Positions 22,264-35,485 of a stretch of 64,000 nucleotides of DNA are shown here, piece by piece. Within the stretch, counting starts at the first letter, position 1; each line of letters starts with the position of its first letter. The position numbers and the translations under genes were made by a program. Location of the stretch: contig CM023539.1 in assembly GCA_013350335.1 (NCBI GenBank), positions 20,504,448-20,568,447 on the forward strand, written 5' to 3'. This DNA is from Chimonanthus salicifolius. Lineage: Eukaryota > Streptophyta > Magnoliopsida > Laurales > Calycanthaceae. The notes beneath the pieces are model-generated. The model ran no database searches. It saw only the letters and a program-made list of their open reading frames with translations, and had not been told where the DNA came from.

Positions 22264-23972
22264 ATCCTAGTCTGAGTAATTCATCAATTTGTTGCTTCAA
22301 CTCAGACATCTCTGCTGGGGCCATCCGGTAATGCGACAATGATACAGGAGTAGTGCCAGGATAAAGTTTGATCTCGAAGTCAATCTCCATTTTTGGAGGC
22401 AAACCAAGGAGTTCTGTCGGGAATACCTCTATGTAGTCTTTCATTACCGCAAGTAGTTCAGCCATCGGCGCCTTGTCTAGTTTGATGTTGTTCAGTACTA
22501 GATGGTTCATTTCTTCATGCAATCTCCTATTCATTGGAATGCTCTACTTGTCGGCATGCACCACGTGTCGTTTTCCCTCTGGTGACCAAAATATCACTCT
22601 ACGGAGATGACAGCCAATGTTGGCCTAGAAGTTAGCCAACCAATCCATGCCAAATATGATGTTGTATTCTGTCATCTCGAGTACCAGATAGTTGAATTTA
22701 AATCTGAACCCAGCAAGTTCAGTGTCTACGGAGGTACAGATCAGACCTAGTGATGTGTCTCCAATAGGGGATACAATAGTAAGTGTAGTGGACAATTGTT
22801 GTACTTGAATACCAGTAGCAAATATGAAGGTAGCAGATATAAAGGAGTGGGATGCTCCTGAATCAAATAATGCAAAGGCATAAGAACACAAATCCTGTCG
22901 GAATAGGTGCTCGTCCTGTCAGGTTATGTACTCTGGATGCTTGAGTCTGAGCTAGTAGAGCTGGAGGACTGAAGGAACCCCTGGAGTGAGGAGGTCTATT
23001 ATTCTGTGGACACTCCCTTTTGAAATAGCCCTGCTGGCCACACTAGAAACATGTGCTAACACCTCGAGGAACCTGAGAGACTGGTCCTGATGTGGAGGGT
23101 TGATTGGGACGAAAACCTCCAGTGATCTAGTAGAAGGTGAGGGACTCCCAAAGTTGGGTCTGTATCTCTTGTTCGGGCAGAAAGTATTTCCCCTGCCCTG
23201 ACCTCGTAGGTTATCCACAAACCTGATTATTTCTGCCAACTCTTGTTCAGCTATGCTAGCTCAACTAACCACTTCTGCCAAAGTGATTGATTTGAAGATT
23301 GTGACTTTGGCTCTTAGGTTGGGTCACAGGCCTCGTTCAAACTTTCGGGCCTTCTTGTATTCTGTGTCTACCATGTAAAAAGCATAACATGATAGACGGA
23401 GGAATTCTTGATAATAATCCACAACCGTCATAGTACCCTGAACTAGAGATATGAACGCTTGTGTCTGGCGCTCCTTCTCCTCCTCTAGAAAATAATGATC
23501 CAGAAACATTCCAGCGAACTGGTCCGATGTCATCTCAGTCCTTTCTCCAGCTGGAATTTGTGCTTGTTGACGTTCTATAACTCTCCACCATTTGCCGGCA
23601 TCATCAACCAATTGTGAAGTAGCCAACAGTATCCTGTCATCATCACTAGTGATCTTGAGCAACTTCAAGATCTTTGTAATGTTCTCAATCTAGTTCTCCT
23701 CTCCTGCGGGTCCCTCTTTCCCTTTGAAATAAGGGGGACGCTGCTGTTGGAAATCCCTGACCAGGTTTCGGTCCTGCGATTCATTGGAAGTTGCGCCTCC
23801 ATTGCCATTCTGGTGTTGCTGTAGAACGGAAGTGACCACTGCCTGTACTAGGCTCTGTGACTCAGGAGTTACTTCAAGAATGTTCATGTTGTTTTGTCCC
23901 TCTTCCTGGTGTGGGTGCTATCCCTTTTCCTCCTGATGCGGGTTTTGTCAGGTACTTTTCTTTTGGAGGCAT
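22264..23972 (-). pseudogene. gag-pol: Element 2 gag-protease-RT start (broken)
   Basis: Minus-strand start of element 2's polyprotein. The ATG at 23972 gives MPPKEK, similar to element 3's MPPKRK. The retrotransposon Gag core follows (about 23760-23320: RDFQQQRPPYFKG, WW, MTVVDYYQEFLRLS, KARKFERGL). The zinc knuckle region near 23050 is out of frame, with a Cys-box stop and the His changed to Tyr. Protease keeps LFDSGASHSF near 22870. The linker to RT ends at 22264, where solo LTR A intrudes. Most of the frame from 23887 is shared across stops, so nonsense changes dominate; small frameshifts lie near 23900 and 23100. It is not functional. Confidence 0.88.
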
Positions 23973-24392
23973 TTTCCTAAGTCATCGAAACATTGATTGA
24001 CTTAGTTTTCTCATTAAATCTTATGTTTTCATACGTGGGGAAAAGTTGCCTAATCATCATCTTGTATTTCTTGTTTTGGGGAATTGCCTTATGTATCATA
24101 TATTGGTTCTCATTTTGGGGAAATCCTGATGTTTCTTGTTGGGGGAGATATGTCCTATTTCGCTATGTTTGATAAATCCACAATTATAGTGATTGTCCTT
24201 CCCTTACTGTTATTTTCCTCATCAAATGTTGTTTTCATATTGAATACTTATAGTCTGATTCTCAACAAAGTAAATCAGTCCAGGGCCCCGTGCAACAGAC
24301 TCTGAAGAGTCGTTCAGCTGGGATTCTTATCTAGTCAATGAGACATGATACCGTATTAATCTTATTTTGCAAGATTCAACACTTCCGGTTTC
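23973..24392 (-). other. Element 2 leader between PBS and gag
   Basis: Non-coding leader with repeated short TTTTGGGGAA-like phrases (read on the plus strand), the counterpart of the CCCCAAAA-rich leader repeats of element 3. No further gene is visible. Confidence 0.7.
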
Positions 24393-24404
24393 ACTCTGAT
24401 ACCA
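24393..24404 (-). other. Primer binding site of element 2
   Basis: On the minus strand TGGTATCAGAGT follows the LTR end after two bases. It differs by one base from TGGTATCAGAGC of elements 3 and 4, which is complementary to the 3' end of initiator Met tRNA. Confidence 0.85.
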
Positions 24405-24406
24405 AC

Positions 24407-24624
24407 TATAATGCCCCGCCCATTTTCACTCGCCAAAAATCAGAGTATATTTTTCTTTTTTTATAAAATAAATGAGTGAGAGAGAGCGGGGAGAAGTCAT
24501 TACGTGAGTTAAGTCCGAATTTCAAAAACCCGACCCTTAACTGGCCACCTTTACGTTTGCATGGATTAAGTCCACTAAAACATTTCACACACTCTAAGAA
24601 TACTTGCGGAATTATCATATGAAT
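24407..24624 (-). mobile_element. 5' LTR of element 2, PBS-proximal part
   Basis: The U5 end of the LTR, cut by solo LTR B at 24624. On the minus strand the end reads GCGGGGCATTATA (expected TTACA). It contains a decayed U5 hairpin at about 24506-24542. It continues at 28111. Confidence 0.88.
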
Positions 24625-27600
24625 TGTAACGCCCCGCCTTTTTTCACTCACTTTGAATAGAAAAGTGAGAGAGAGCGGGACGCCACGACGCGAGCTAAGT
24701 CCGATCTTCCAAAGCCCGACCCTTAACTGGCCAACCATACGTGTGCGTAGACCAAGTCCACTAAAATGGTTCACACGTACTCAAGTTAAACATGCGAATA
24801 ATTCATATATGCGGAAATATAATAGAATGATAATTCTATTCCATTTTAGATAGCAAAGAAGTCCAACACTTAATAATAATTACCTTAAGTTAAATATCCA
24901 AAATCAACCATCTAAACCATAGTAAATATATCTACGTTATTACATTCCCAATTGCTAGTTACTCAAATACATTATCCAAGGGTAACTTAAACAAAATGAA
25001 ACGTAATCATCCAAGCTCCTAACCTTGGCTCCAGTCACGTTCATCGTTCCGTTCCATTCATGTGTCATCAACTAGGGTAGAAGTAGGGCGTTAGACAACG
25101 CGCCCAGTAGGTACTCCAATTAGGGTTAACACATGGGTTAGTACCAAAAATCCAAATATAATATATTATACCATACTTGTAAAGCATATATCCAAAACAG
25201 TGTATGATAATAGAGATCCAATCATACAGATAAAACCAGAAACATTGCATGATAATAAAATCATAATCATGCCGATTCAGTGCCATGCCATGCTATCATA
25301 TGCAATGAGTCCCACCCATCACATACACATGGTATCCTCTTGATAGAAACTCCTCATCAAGGTATCCCCTATGATTGCTTTACGGACGCCCCGAGGGAGT
25401 GTGGATCTCCAGTTACATTACAATCATAGTATCCTCTTGATGGAAAGCTCCTCATCAAGGTATCCCCACAGTTGCCTTACGGACGCCCCGATGGAGTGTG
25501 TTCTCCGGTTACTTCTTGATGGATAATGCACATCAAGGTCTTCCCACGGATGCCTTACGGACGCCCCGACGGAGTGTGGCCTCTAGTTACAAATCATCCC
25601 TCCCATACCATGCATGAGATGCAAATGTCCATATGCTATGCAATAATACAATAATAGCCTTTAAAATCTCACATTTGAAACATATCATTTGATATAAAGT
25701 AACTCATCAAAATAAGAATTAAAACCATTGTATACATCCCATAGTTTTCAATGATGTAGGAAACCTACCAATGACCACTAAAGTGTCATTGCGTTTTCGT
25801 CCGGAAACTGCTCACGATTGTACACCCCTTGTGAGGTCCCGTTACCTTATAACATGCCAATCAATCAATCCCATGTTCCATTTGATTTACAATTATGTTT
25901 TAAGTCCATAAACATATCTTTGTGGGGTTCGACCATACACCATGGCCGAGCCTCACTCACTTGGTTTTAGTCCCTCCTTTGATTTATTAATCAATCAACA
26001 CTAAGTTAACCATTTAAACCCTTAGTCCACAAAATACACCTTAGTGGGGTTTGGCCATACGACATGGCCGAACCTCACTCACATGGTTTTTGGTCCCTCT
26101 TTTTGATCCTTGATCATTCTAACCATTGTGGGTCCAAGATCATTCCATCTTTGATTCATTAAACCTAACACATATAAGTTAATCATTTAACCTTAATAAC
26201 ACCATAAGTCCACAAACACATTCCCCATGGGGTTCGGCCATACACCATGGCCGAACCCATGGTCCTTTAATTTCACCATTTGGCCATTCTTTCCTTCCAT
26301 AGGTAATCACCTAATTTACTTACCCATACTTAGATCCATACATGATCCATAACCAAACATAGATCCACAAATGAATCTTCCACTTCTTAGTTTATTCATT
26401 CGTTCATTTAATCATGTATAAATCTCAACATGACCCATTAAAATGGTTCATGGGGTTCGGCCATGTGTCCTTGTTTCCATCTTCCCCTTTAAATCATTCA
26501 CAATCTTAGGTTCATAAACAAGTCCCTCCATAGGGATTTAACCATACACTTAGGTTCATCATTTTAAACCATCCTCTACCAGAATTAAAAACCCATTAAC
26601 ATTACCAATATTTCCCTATCATTTACTTGGTCCAAAAATACCTAAGTCCAACAATATCTCTCCATGGGGTTAACCACCTTTAACACAATTTAAACCAATG
26701 ATGTTCTTCCATGGGGTTCGGCCATATAACATGGCCGAACCCTATGGTTCATCAATTCCATTTAAAGATCATGCATCCAAGATTTAATCCTTTGATGGGG
26801 TTCGGCCATACACAATGGCCGAACCTCATCAATCCCCTTTTTGTCCTTGATGATTCTCATACATAAACTTAGGGTTTGGCCATGCAAGGGCCAAACCATG
26901 ATCCTTGATCATTCACCATTCCATACATGGTTCATGCATAAGGTCATTTAACTATCACAAGATTAGGGTTCGGCCATGCCATGGCCGAACCATGTCCTTG
27001 ACCATCTTTTTCTTACTTATGCAATCTTAACGAGTACTTACCGATTCCGCGACTCCTCCGGTTTCTTTCACTCCTTCTTGCACCTTTCTTTCCTTAGCCT
27101 CTTCTTCTTTCCTTCTTGATCTTTAGCCGAGGTTGATCTTGATGAAGTCCCTTGAAGTGGTTTGGCCAAGGGGTATAGATTTGAGAGAGGGAGAAAGAGA
27201 GAAGATTCACAATAGCAACTCCAAGTGTTCTCCCTTTGTCTTTGGAGGAATCGGCCTTGTGTGAGAGCTTGAGATCAAAAACTACTGTAAGTCCTTTGTC
27301 TTGAGGTGTGGTTCAGCCAAGAGAGAGAGGGAGAGAGTGACTTGAAACAAAACTCTTTCCTTGGTTAATGAGGGTCGGCCAAAGGTGGTGTCCCTTAGTG
27401 GCACCCCTTTGTAACTCCCATGCCTATTTATCTCCCCCCTTAAAGTTCCATTTGGGGGTTTCATCCATGGGGTGAACCTCCCATGTCTCCAACGGTATTG
27501 TCTTGACTTAGGCAACAAAACCGTCCACCTCCCATTGATGATTCATTTGGGGTTTTCATCCATGAGATGAAACTCCCATGTATCCAACGGTATGCTTTGG

Positions 27601-28105
27601 GTATGCCTTTGTGTAACCTTGTGTAACCTCCACAAAACCCCCACCTCTCTCATTAATGACCCATTTGGGGGTTTCATCCATAAGATGAAACTCCCATGTC
27701 CAACGTGTAGCCTTGTTTAGGCTTGTGTAACAACACAAAACCGCAACCTCCCATTGATGCTCCATTTTGGAGTTTTATCCCATGAGATGAAACGCCCATT
27801 CCAACGTGTATGCCTTGAGTTAGTCTTGGTGGGGTGCACCTCTCCACCTTCCCACTCAACTCACCTCTTTAATTTAACTCCTTTAAAATTAACTCAATCC
27901 CTTGATTCTATTTCCAATTTAATTCAGCCCCACTTAATTTAAACTTGAACTCACTTGGTGGTCAACCAAATCAACCACGACCCATAGGGTCCCAATTGGG
28001 CAATTGACCCAACAACTTACCCATCTAAAGTCCATATCCAATAGTTCACAAATTAAAGGGGCAAAATTCATATATATTGATAACTCGAAAATCCGGGGTG
28101 TTACA
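24625..28105 (-). mobile_element. Solo LTR B
   Basis: 3,481 bp. The plus strand reads TGTAACGCCCCGCC...CGGGGTGTTACA, so the LTR lies on the minus strand. The target duplication tgaat is perfect (24620-24624 and 28106-28110). A TATA-like GATAAATA (minus strand, 27432-27425) lies about 390 bases upstream of the predicted donor. Confidence 0.95.
25060..27041 (-). other. Intron-like segment of solo LTR B
   Basis: The minus-strand donor GGAATCG|GTAAGT at 27041 is a perfect consensus. The acceptor zone near 25060 reads GATGACACATG, so the CAG is lost in this copy. Inside are GGTTCGGCC hairpins from 25924 to 26991, many with TAGGG/CCCAT context. Three cassette copies lie between about 25330 and 25590, with CCAC/GTGG loop pairing. 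Confidence 0.45.
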
Positions 28106-28110
28106 TGAAT

Positions 28111-30766
28111 AAAATACCATTCATATACATGACATTAATAAGCAAGGAAGTCAATCACCATAAAATTACCTGAAATGTAAATATCATCAAACTATAGCAA
28201 AATATTACTAAGTTATTACAAACCAACATAACAGTTCTCCCAGTACATCTTTCAAAATCAAGCTAAATAAAATAAACATAAAACTGTCCAAGCTCTTATG
28301 CTTGGCTCCCTTCATGTCCTATGTCTTTCCTATTCCATCATCTATAGGGTAGAAGTAGGGCGTTACTAAATGCGTCTAGTAGGAATTCCAAATAGGGTTA
28401 TGTACACATAGGATCAATATAAAAATCAATATAGAAAATATTATACTTGTAAACCATCTCATAAGTAATAAAATACCATGCATGATGTACAAAACATCAT
28501 CATGCTTACTTATGCATCATGCCATGGGTGTCAATGTCAATTGATCGATCACTCACTTCCATATCCATCCATATCATATATAAACAGTTTTCTTGATAAA
28601 TACAGCCATATCAAGGTGTTCCCTTGGCCAATTACATATGTAGTGTTTTGTGACGACACCACCAGGTCACTATTATACGTCCCCACATATGTTAATCGGA
28701 ATTACCGATGGAGAGTGGACTCCTCCCTCTGTCCAGGGTTTTTGGACTAGTTACCCGGAGATCTTTGGCCTAGACTACGCCGTACCCATTTCTAGCAATC
28801 CCGGACGAGGCCAAAGTATCAATAGTTCACATAGCTTCATACAAGCTAGTCTCAAGCCCCAAGTCATGTCCGGATAGTTCATAACTCGGCTTGTTGTCCC
28901 ATGTACTCCCTCCCATGCCATGCATGAGATCATGAATGTAAAATGCCATTTCATATCAAATTACATAACATTATTAAAATTTTGTTCATAAAAATCAAAA
29001 CCATGTGTTTAACCAAAGTAAATCATCATATTTAAGATAAAAACCAGTAACATATATATAATCCACAGTGTCTCAATAAGGTAGGAATCCTGCCAACGTT
29101 CAATTTACTGTCCTTGCTATTTTGTGAAGATCACGTTCAACGATCACGTCGAAATAAATCTCAAATCCTTTGCGAATCTCCTTTCCTTATTAACTTCAAT
29201 CGTATACCTAAATCAATTTATATATTTAATTTTAATCATCCCTTACATCCTTCCAAATACACTTAAACATTTGGAAAAATTAATTAAAATTTAAACATTT
29301 CAATTTAGTCGACTGAATCACGTCCAGTTACTATTCTTTGCCTTATCCGTAGACTTTCAGTCGACCAAAATACATATTCAGTCGGCTAAAATACGACTTG
29401 GCACTGTATAACCTTGACTCGTAACCTTTCAGTCGACTGAATCATAAATTTAGTCGGCTGAATCTGAGTCAAACCTTCTGTGTCCTTGGTCAATCCGCTT
29501 TCAGTCGACTGAATCACATATTCAGTCGGCTGACTTTGGATCAGATTATTTGCGTCTTTGGCCAGTTCACATTCAGTCGACTGAATCCAAGATTCAGTTG
29601 GCTGAATTACCAACCGACCCTTTACGTGTTCAATAAGCATCCCTTTAGTCGACTGAATCTATGATTCAGTCGGCTGAAATACACTAGATTACTTTGCTTG
29701 TCAGATACGTTTATGTTCAGTAGGCTGAATCCTACATTCAGTCGGTTGAAACACCATCATATTCCATATATTTTAATGCTGCCCATGTTCAGTTGGCTGA
29801 AACTCCTAGAAATTGTTTTCTGTTTCGGCCAACACCAGTTCAGTCGACTGAATCCCAGATTCAGTTGACTGACTGTTTGTCAGACTTCTTTGTTTGCATA
29901 TTTGTCTTGACCCTTCATCATGAAATTCACTCCTAATATTATTTAAACATAGATTTCATCTTCCATATAGGTCTTAGTGTACTTACTACACCCACTAGCC
30001 AAGGCTAGGGTCTTTTCATAATATATTTTAATCTTGGCACCATTAAAATATTATTATGAATTCAATCCTTTGGTTGTTGGCTCTCAACACATATCCATTC
30101 CTCAAATGGATTTCCAATTCCATGGCCTTATAATTGTTTGGCCAGCCCTTGCAATCCAATATGGAACCCATAGGTTCGACCCCACAATGGCCAAAACTAT
30201 GGTTTCCCGTAATCCCATATTCTAAACTTATACATACCTTCTTTCCCCATCTCCTTGTTTTCTTTTTGCTCTGTCTTTTACCTTAATCCTTCTTCCTCTT
30301 TCCATGTTCTTCGATTTCCTCCAAGTGTAGAGATTGAAATGGAAAAGGTAGATGAGAGAAATCTCTTGATGTGCAAGAGATGGAGTTCGGCCAAGGGGTG
30401 TGGTGTGCCCTTTGGTTGGTATCTTTTAAGTAAAGGCCTTAGGCTATCCAACTTCCTCATTATGTTCTTTTTCTCCTAACCAAGGAGTCCCTTGGCTTAA
30501 ACCAAGGAGACTCTTTGTCTTCCATCGAGTTTGCCTTGAGATGGAAACTTTCCATTTTCCCACTTAACTCAACTCATAGTGTAACCCAATTACTTGTTTC
30601 CATTTGAACTCACTCAATTGAACTCATTCATCGTTGACTTGGTCAACGATGACTTAGCCGACAATGCATGTACATGACACGTGGGTCCCATCTCAGCCAT
30701 ATCATTTGATGATGTGGTACCTTACGTAGTTGGCTTCCATGCATGCCACATGGCAATGACACATCA
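28111..30766 (-). mobile_element. 5' LTR of element 2, main part
   Basis: It continues the LTR after solo LTR B. It aligns with 13027-15500 (3' LTR of the same element) and is cut at 30766 by element 3, so its U3 start is missing. The minus-strand donor GTATGT sits near 30233, and an acceptor-like AATAG|GAAAG near 28330. Confidence 0.88.
29303..29873. repeat. Array of TTCAGTCGACTGAA hairpins (5' LTR copy)
   Basis: The counterpart of 14013-14606. The arms often vary, and some substitutions differ from the sister copy. It has lost a unit near 29790 relative to the other LTR. Confidence 0.83.
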
Positions 30767-31189
30767 TGTAATAGCCCGAATTTTTAAATCAACATATATA
30801 TGGCATTTATTTACTTTAATAATAAAAAAATTGGAATTTTGATATATGGATGTTAAATGGATCAAATTTTGGGGCAAAGGCCCAAGTATGGTCCAATGGA
30901 CCATGGATTGGATGGGATCCATTTAAAGGGTCAATAATGGTCAAAGTGAGCCCGATAACCATGTGGGACCCAATGGATCAAAATGATTCAAACTTTAAGG
31001 TAAAAGGTAGAAAATAAATTAATTGGGCCATGGGCCCAATGGTGACCCGACTGATGGAAAGGGTTGAATTGAAATTAAACCCACCTAAGTTAATGATGAG
31101 ATGATTAAGATGGCTTAACCAAGTGGGGCCCACCTCCACCTCACCAAGTGAGGTGACGTGTGGACCAAGGAAAAGATGGGGCCGACCAT

Positions 31190-31212
31190 CATGGTTGACT
31201 TGGTCAACCATG
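31190..31212. promoter_or_regulatory. Palindromic W-box-like pair, first copy
   Basis: CATGGTTGAC-TTG-GTCAACCATG in the U3 of element 3. A repeat of the same block occurs 190 bases downstream. Confidence 0.5.
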
Positions 31213-31379
31213 GATAGGTTAAGGGGACTAAGGACAATTAAAGTGGATTAAGTTAATTAAATTATTTTAAATAACCTAAGTTAAGATTAATGGGGTTTAA
31301 GTGATATGGCCGAATGGGGCCCACCTCCACCTCATCAAGTGAGGTGGCGGGTAGGGTAGGTGTTGGTGGGGCCGTCCAC

Positions 31380-31402
31380 CATGGTTGACTTGGTCAACCA
31401 TG
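31380..31402. promoter_or_regulatory. Palindromic W-box-like pair, second copy
   Basis: The same 23-base palindrome, again preceded by CCACCTCA...TGAGGTGG. The doubled block is specific to the TGTAATAGCCCG family. Confidence 0.5.
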
Positions 31403-32169
31403 GGTGGATTTCTTAGAAAGAGAATTAAATGGAATTAAATTAAATAGGAATTAATTAACCTAAGTAAGGACTTAATTTAATTAATTACGTTGGTCAAATT
31501 AGGGTCAAATGAATAAGTCAAAGGGGCAAGTCAAATGGTGGTTTCATCCCATTGAAACCACCCAAAGAAACACAAAAATACTATGGACTTAGGGTGGTGG
31601 TTTCATCTCAACCACCACCACTCAAGGTATGGGGACCCATACCCCTCATCATATGGTCAAGTGGTCAAAGGGGGGAAGACCAAACCACTCTCTCACAAGG
31701 GGCCAAAACCGTTGGCTTGGTGATCGTTTGGTCTCAACCACCACCACCAAGGACAAATGAGCCATGCTTGGTGGGTGAAGGCCATCATGGAAGTGTGTGG
31801 GCCAAGGAATCAAGGATTGAATGGTTCTTACCTTACCACTCATCTCCATCTCTTCATTCACTCTCCCAAAACTGTCCTCTCTCTCTCTCTCTCCCAAGGA
31901 AAACACCAAGAAAGAAGAAGAAACTTAGAAGAAAAGAAGGAAAAAACTAGGCTTGGCCAACCACAACTTCAAGACCCAAGCTTGAGATGATTTTCCATCC
32001 CCTCCTCCCCTCTCCCTCACCCAAAATCTAACCCTACTTTGGCCGATCCTAAGTTTGGAGGGTGTCACCATTGATCAAGTATCTTGGCCGACCAAACATC
32101 AAGAGGAAGGAGAAAGGAGGCTAAGGAGTCCGGCGGGAGCAGAGAAAGGCCGGAGGAGTCGTCGCTGTG

Positions 32170-34435
32170 GTAAGGAATTCTTAAACAAGAATTTATATTT
32201 TTAAAGGTTAAGATGTGTTAATGAAATCCATTTCTTAGAATGAATGGTGGCCACAAATGTTATGGGCTTTAGATCTAAGATCCATCCGATGATAAGATGA
32301 GAAATGGATGAAATGGAAGAGATAGATTAAGAAAAATAAAATGATTAAGGAGGTTATGGAATTAAATGGATTAAGCATGGAAACATGGAGTTTGAATGGA
32401 TTGATGGGCCATAGGGTTCGGCCATGTAGTATGGCCGAACCCCATGTTAATGGTGGATGAATTTAATTGGGATTTTAAGGTTTAAAACTATGGAGAATGA
32501 TTACGATTTTTAGGGTTGTAAATGATTAAATGTTGGAAAAATTTTAAAGGGGTTTTAATGAGGAAAAAACCATGGAGTGTGTGAATGAGGTTGTGGCCTC
32601 AGGAAGCTAGGAAAAATGGTGAATCCATGAACCATGGGTTCGGCCATGGTGTATGTCCGAACCCTATGGTGATGGAATCATGAGTTTAAATGGTTATGAA
32701 AATATGGAAATTAATGGAGAAGGTTAATGGTAATTAAGTGGATTTTTTTTAGGTGTTTTAAACAAGGTTTTAAATGAGTGGAAATGAGTCTTTTAAAATA
32801 AAATTATGGACCATGGGTTCGGCCATGGTACATGGCCAAACCCCATGGGGAGACTTTGAGGAAAATATATGGGGTCTTGGAACCATGGAAAATAAAATGG
32901 AATGATGGTTAAATTAAATGGACCAAAGTATAGCTCATGATGATTATGAAAGGGTGATTTAAATGTATAATTTAAATTCATTTATAGTAGAACCAAATGA
33001 GGTAGAATGGACCCAAGAAAAATGGAAAATAGGCATCATGGGTTCGGCCATGGTGTATGGCCGAACCCATGACCCATTTGTAGGTCATGTTATGGGCTAA
33101 ATATTAAATTATGTATGGGATTAGATGATTACAAATTTAATTAAATTAAGTGGCTGATTTTAGGGATGTTATGTCATGGTCATTAAATCATTAATGGAAC
33201 TAAGTATGTGGATGAATTATGGACAAAAACATACATGAATGGAGGGAATATGAAACCATGGAAGTCTGGTGTCAAAACTGTAATTATTGGCCACAATTGA
33301 GGAACCATGGGTTCGGCCATGGTACATGGCAGAACCCCATGTAGGTTGGACATGAACTTGGGTACATTAAGATGACATTATGAGTGATTAAATGAAACTT
33401 AGGGTTGCTGCGTTTTAGACTCACAAATGAGAATGTTTAATGGGCTAGAACTTGGAATTATGCATGTATTTAAATCAATGGAAATGAGGCTAAGTTAAAG
33501 GCTGAATTATGATAATCTTGTAACATGATTAGGGATCATTAATGGATCTAAGGTTGTGATCAATTAGGGACTTAATCATGTATAAAATATGGACTAATTT
33601 GGTAAATGTATAATAAGGTATCGGGACGTCGCAAACGGTACTGCGATCGGCGACCGGAATTATCGAACGAAAACGTAAAGGGACGCTAAGCGGTATTCGG
33701 TAGGATTCCTACCTTTTTGTAAGCCGTGGATTATGTGTATGTGATGGTTTCCTCGTTTTATTTCGGTAATTATATGATTTATTTTAAGATGGGTTTTAAA
33801 TGCTATGGATTATACTTTAATGCTATGCATGGTATTTTAAATGCTATGGATTATACTTTAATGCTATGGATGGTATTTTAAATGGTAATGGATTATATTT
33901 TAATGTTATGGATGATTTTTAAGGCTATGGATTATATTTCAATGCTATGGATTTTATATTAAGGATATGAATTATATATATACTACATAGCATAATGCAC
34001 TTACATCTCATGCATGGCATGGGCGGGAAAATAATGAAACCGGAGTCCATGCTCCGTCAGGGGAGACCGAGAAGCAAACATGGGGATAGCTTGAGGTGCT
34101 ATAATCGGAGCTCATGCTCCGTCGGGGCGACCGAGAATCAAACATGGGGATAGCTTAATATGTTATAACCGGGGTCCATGCTCCGTCGGGACGACCGAGA
34201 AGCAAACATGGGGACACCTTGACGAGGGTTTGCCGTCAAGGGGGATATGACATTTTAGGATGATATGGATGATGGGTGGGATACATGACATAGGCACCCA
34301 TGGCATGGCATTCATCATATGTTTTTATTATATTATTATCGGTATGCTTTATCACTAATCCATGTGCTAGCCCTACTCGGAGTCCTACTGGACGCGTTGT
34401 CTAACGCCCTACTTCTACCTTAACTGATGACGCAG
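32170..34435 (+). other. Intron-like segment of element 3 5' LTR
   Basis: Donor CTGTG|GTAAGG at 32170; acceptor GACGCAG|GAG ending at 34435, with CTAAC and CCCTACTTCTACC before it. Hairpins occur from 32414 to 33338. Three cassette copies lie at 34040-34086, 34105-34150 and 34168-34214 (CCATG loop, CATGG strand), then stem CTTGACG/CGTCAAG at about 34218-34240. Tandem ATGCTATGGATT-like phrases fill 33800-33970. Confidence 0.55.
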
Positions 34436-34791
34436 GAGACGGCGGAAATGGTGGACGTGACGGGAGCCAAGCGTAGGAGCTTGGGTAAGCGGATACAGAG
34501 TTTTATTTAGGTCTTATTTTGGAAATGTAATTTAAGTAGCTTAGCTTGTCGGTTTGTAATAATTATTGTTTCTTGCTATGGTTTGGACTGTACTCTGGAC
34601 GTTATCATTTTAAGATATGATTATGAACATAGGGGTATTTTAGTAATTTAATGATGTATCTTCCCTTCTATCTAAAACTGGTAGGATAGTCTCTATTATA
34701 ATGTTCCTCATATAATTACATTTCACGAGCTTACTTCCTACGCGTCAACCAGTTCTCGTGGACTTCGTTCCGCGCACGCGTAGGGTTGGCC

Positions 34792-34827
34792 AGTTAAGGT
34801 CCGGGCTTTAGAAGCTCGGACTTAACT
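34792..34827 (+). other. U5 hairpin of element 3 5' LTR
   Basis: AGTTAAGGTCCGGGCTT pairs with AAGCTCGGACTTAACT across a three-base loop, allowing wobble. Confidence 0.65.
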
Positions 34828-34922
34828 CGCGTCGTGACGTCCGCGCCCCTTGTCACTTCTTAATTCAAAAAAAAAAAAAAAATAGACTCTGATTTCGGTG
34901 AAAATGGGGCGGGCGTTACAGT

Positions 34923-34934
34923 TGGTATCAGAGC
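34923..34934 (+). other. Primer binding site of element 3
   Basis: TGGTATCAGAGC, two bases after the LTR end; complementary to the initiator Met tRNA 3' end in plants. Confidence 0.93.
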
Positions 34935-35200
34935 GAAATCGGAAGAATGAATCTCTTGAAGTATGATTAAGACGGTTTCACGTCTCACTGATGGATAAGA
35001 ATCCCAACTGACCGACTCTTCGGAGTCCGCTGCACAGGGGCCGGGTTAATTTACTTCGATTAACTCAAACTGAATCGTTCAATCTGAGAGCCACATTTGA
35101 CGTAAGGCAACGATAGCAAGGGAAGTACAATCATTATAACATCGATGGATTTATCAAACTGTAGAGAAAATTCCCCCATTTCACCACAAGGAACAATACT

Positions 35201-35430
35201 TAACACTTAAGAAATTTCCCCAAAAACAAAGTATGCATATTTGGCAATTTTCCCCCAAAATGAGAGACAATACTTAAATACTTAGGAAATTTTCCCCCAA
35301 AACAAAGTATGCATATTTGGCAATTTTCCCTCAAAATGAGAGACAATACTTAACACTTAGGAAATTATCCCCTCAAAGACTAAGTATGTTTATATTAGCA
35401 AATTTTTCCCAAAAACTAAATATATATGAA
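35201..35430 (+). repeat. Tandem ~76-bp repeat in element 3 leader
   Basis: Three copies of a unit with CAAAGTATGCATATTTGGCA and TTTTCCCCCAAAA, spaced 76-77 bases apart (GTAT at 35231, 35307, 35384). The third copy is degraded. Confidence 0.8.
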
Positions 35431-35485
35431 CGCGCCAACATTATGAAGGGACTAAGTCAATAAATGTTTTCAATGACTTAGGAAA

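Larger units (their letters stand above)
30767..34920 (+). mobile_element. 5' LTR of element 3
   Basis: TGTAATAGCC...GGGCGGGCGTTACA, 4,154 bp, followed directly by the PBS. The left flank is catca (30762-30766), which does not match the flank after its 3' LTR. The U3 holds two palindromic W-box-like pairs. Confidence 0.95.

Noticed and set aside
31552..31950. Pro/Gln/Lys-rich ~132-residue frame also found at 40752-41156
   Set aside because: The two copies are simply the same U3 region of element 3's two LTRs; composition follows CACC/CCACCA repeats and there is no known domain.
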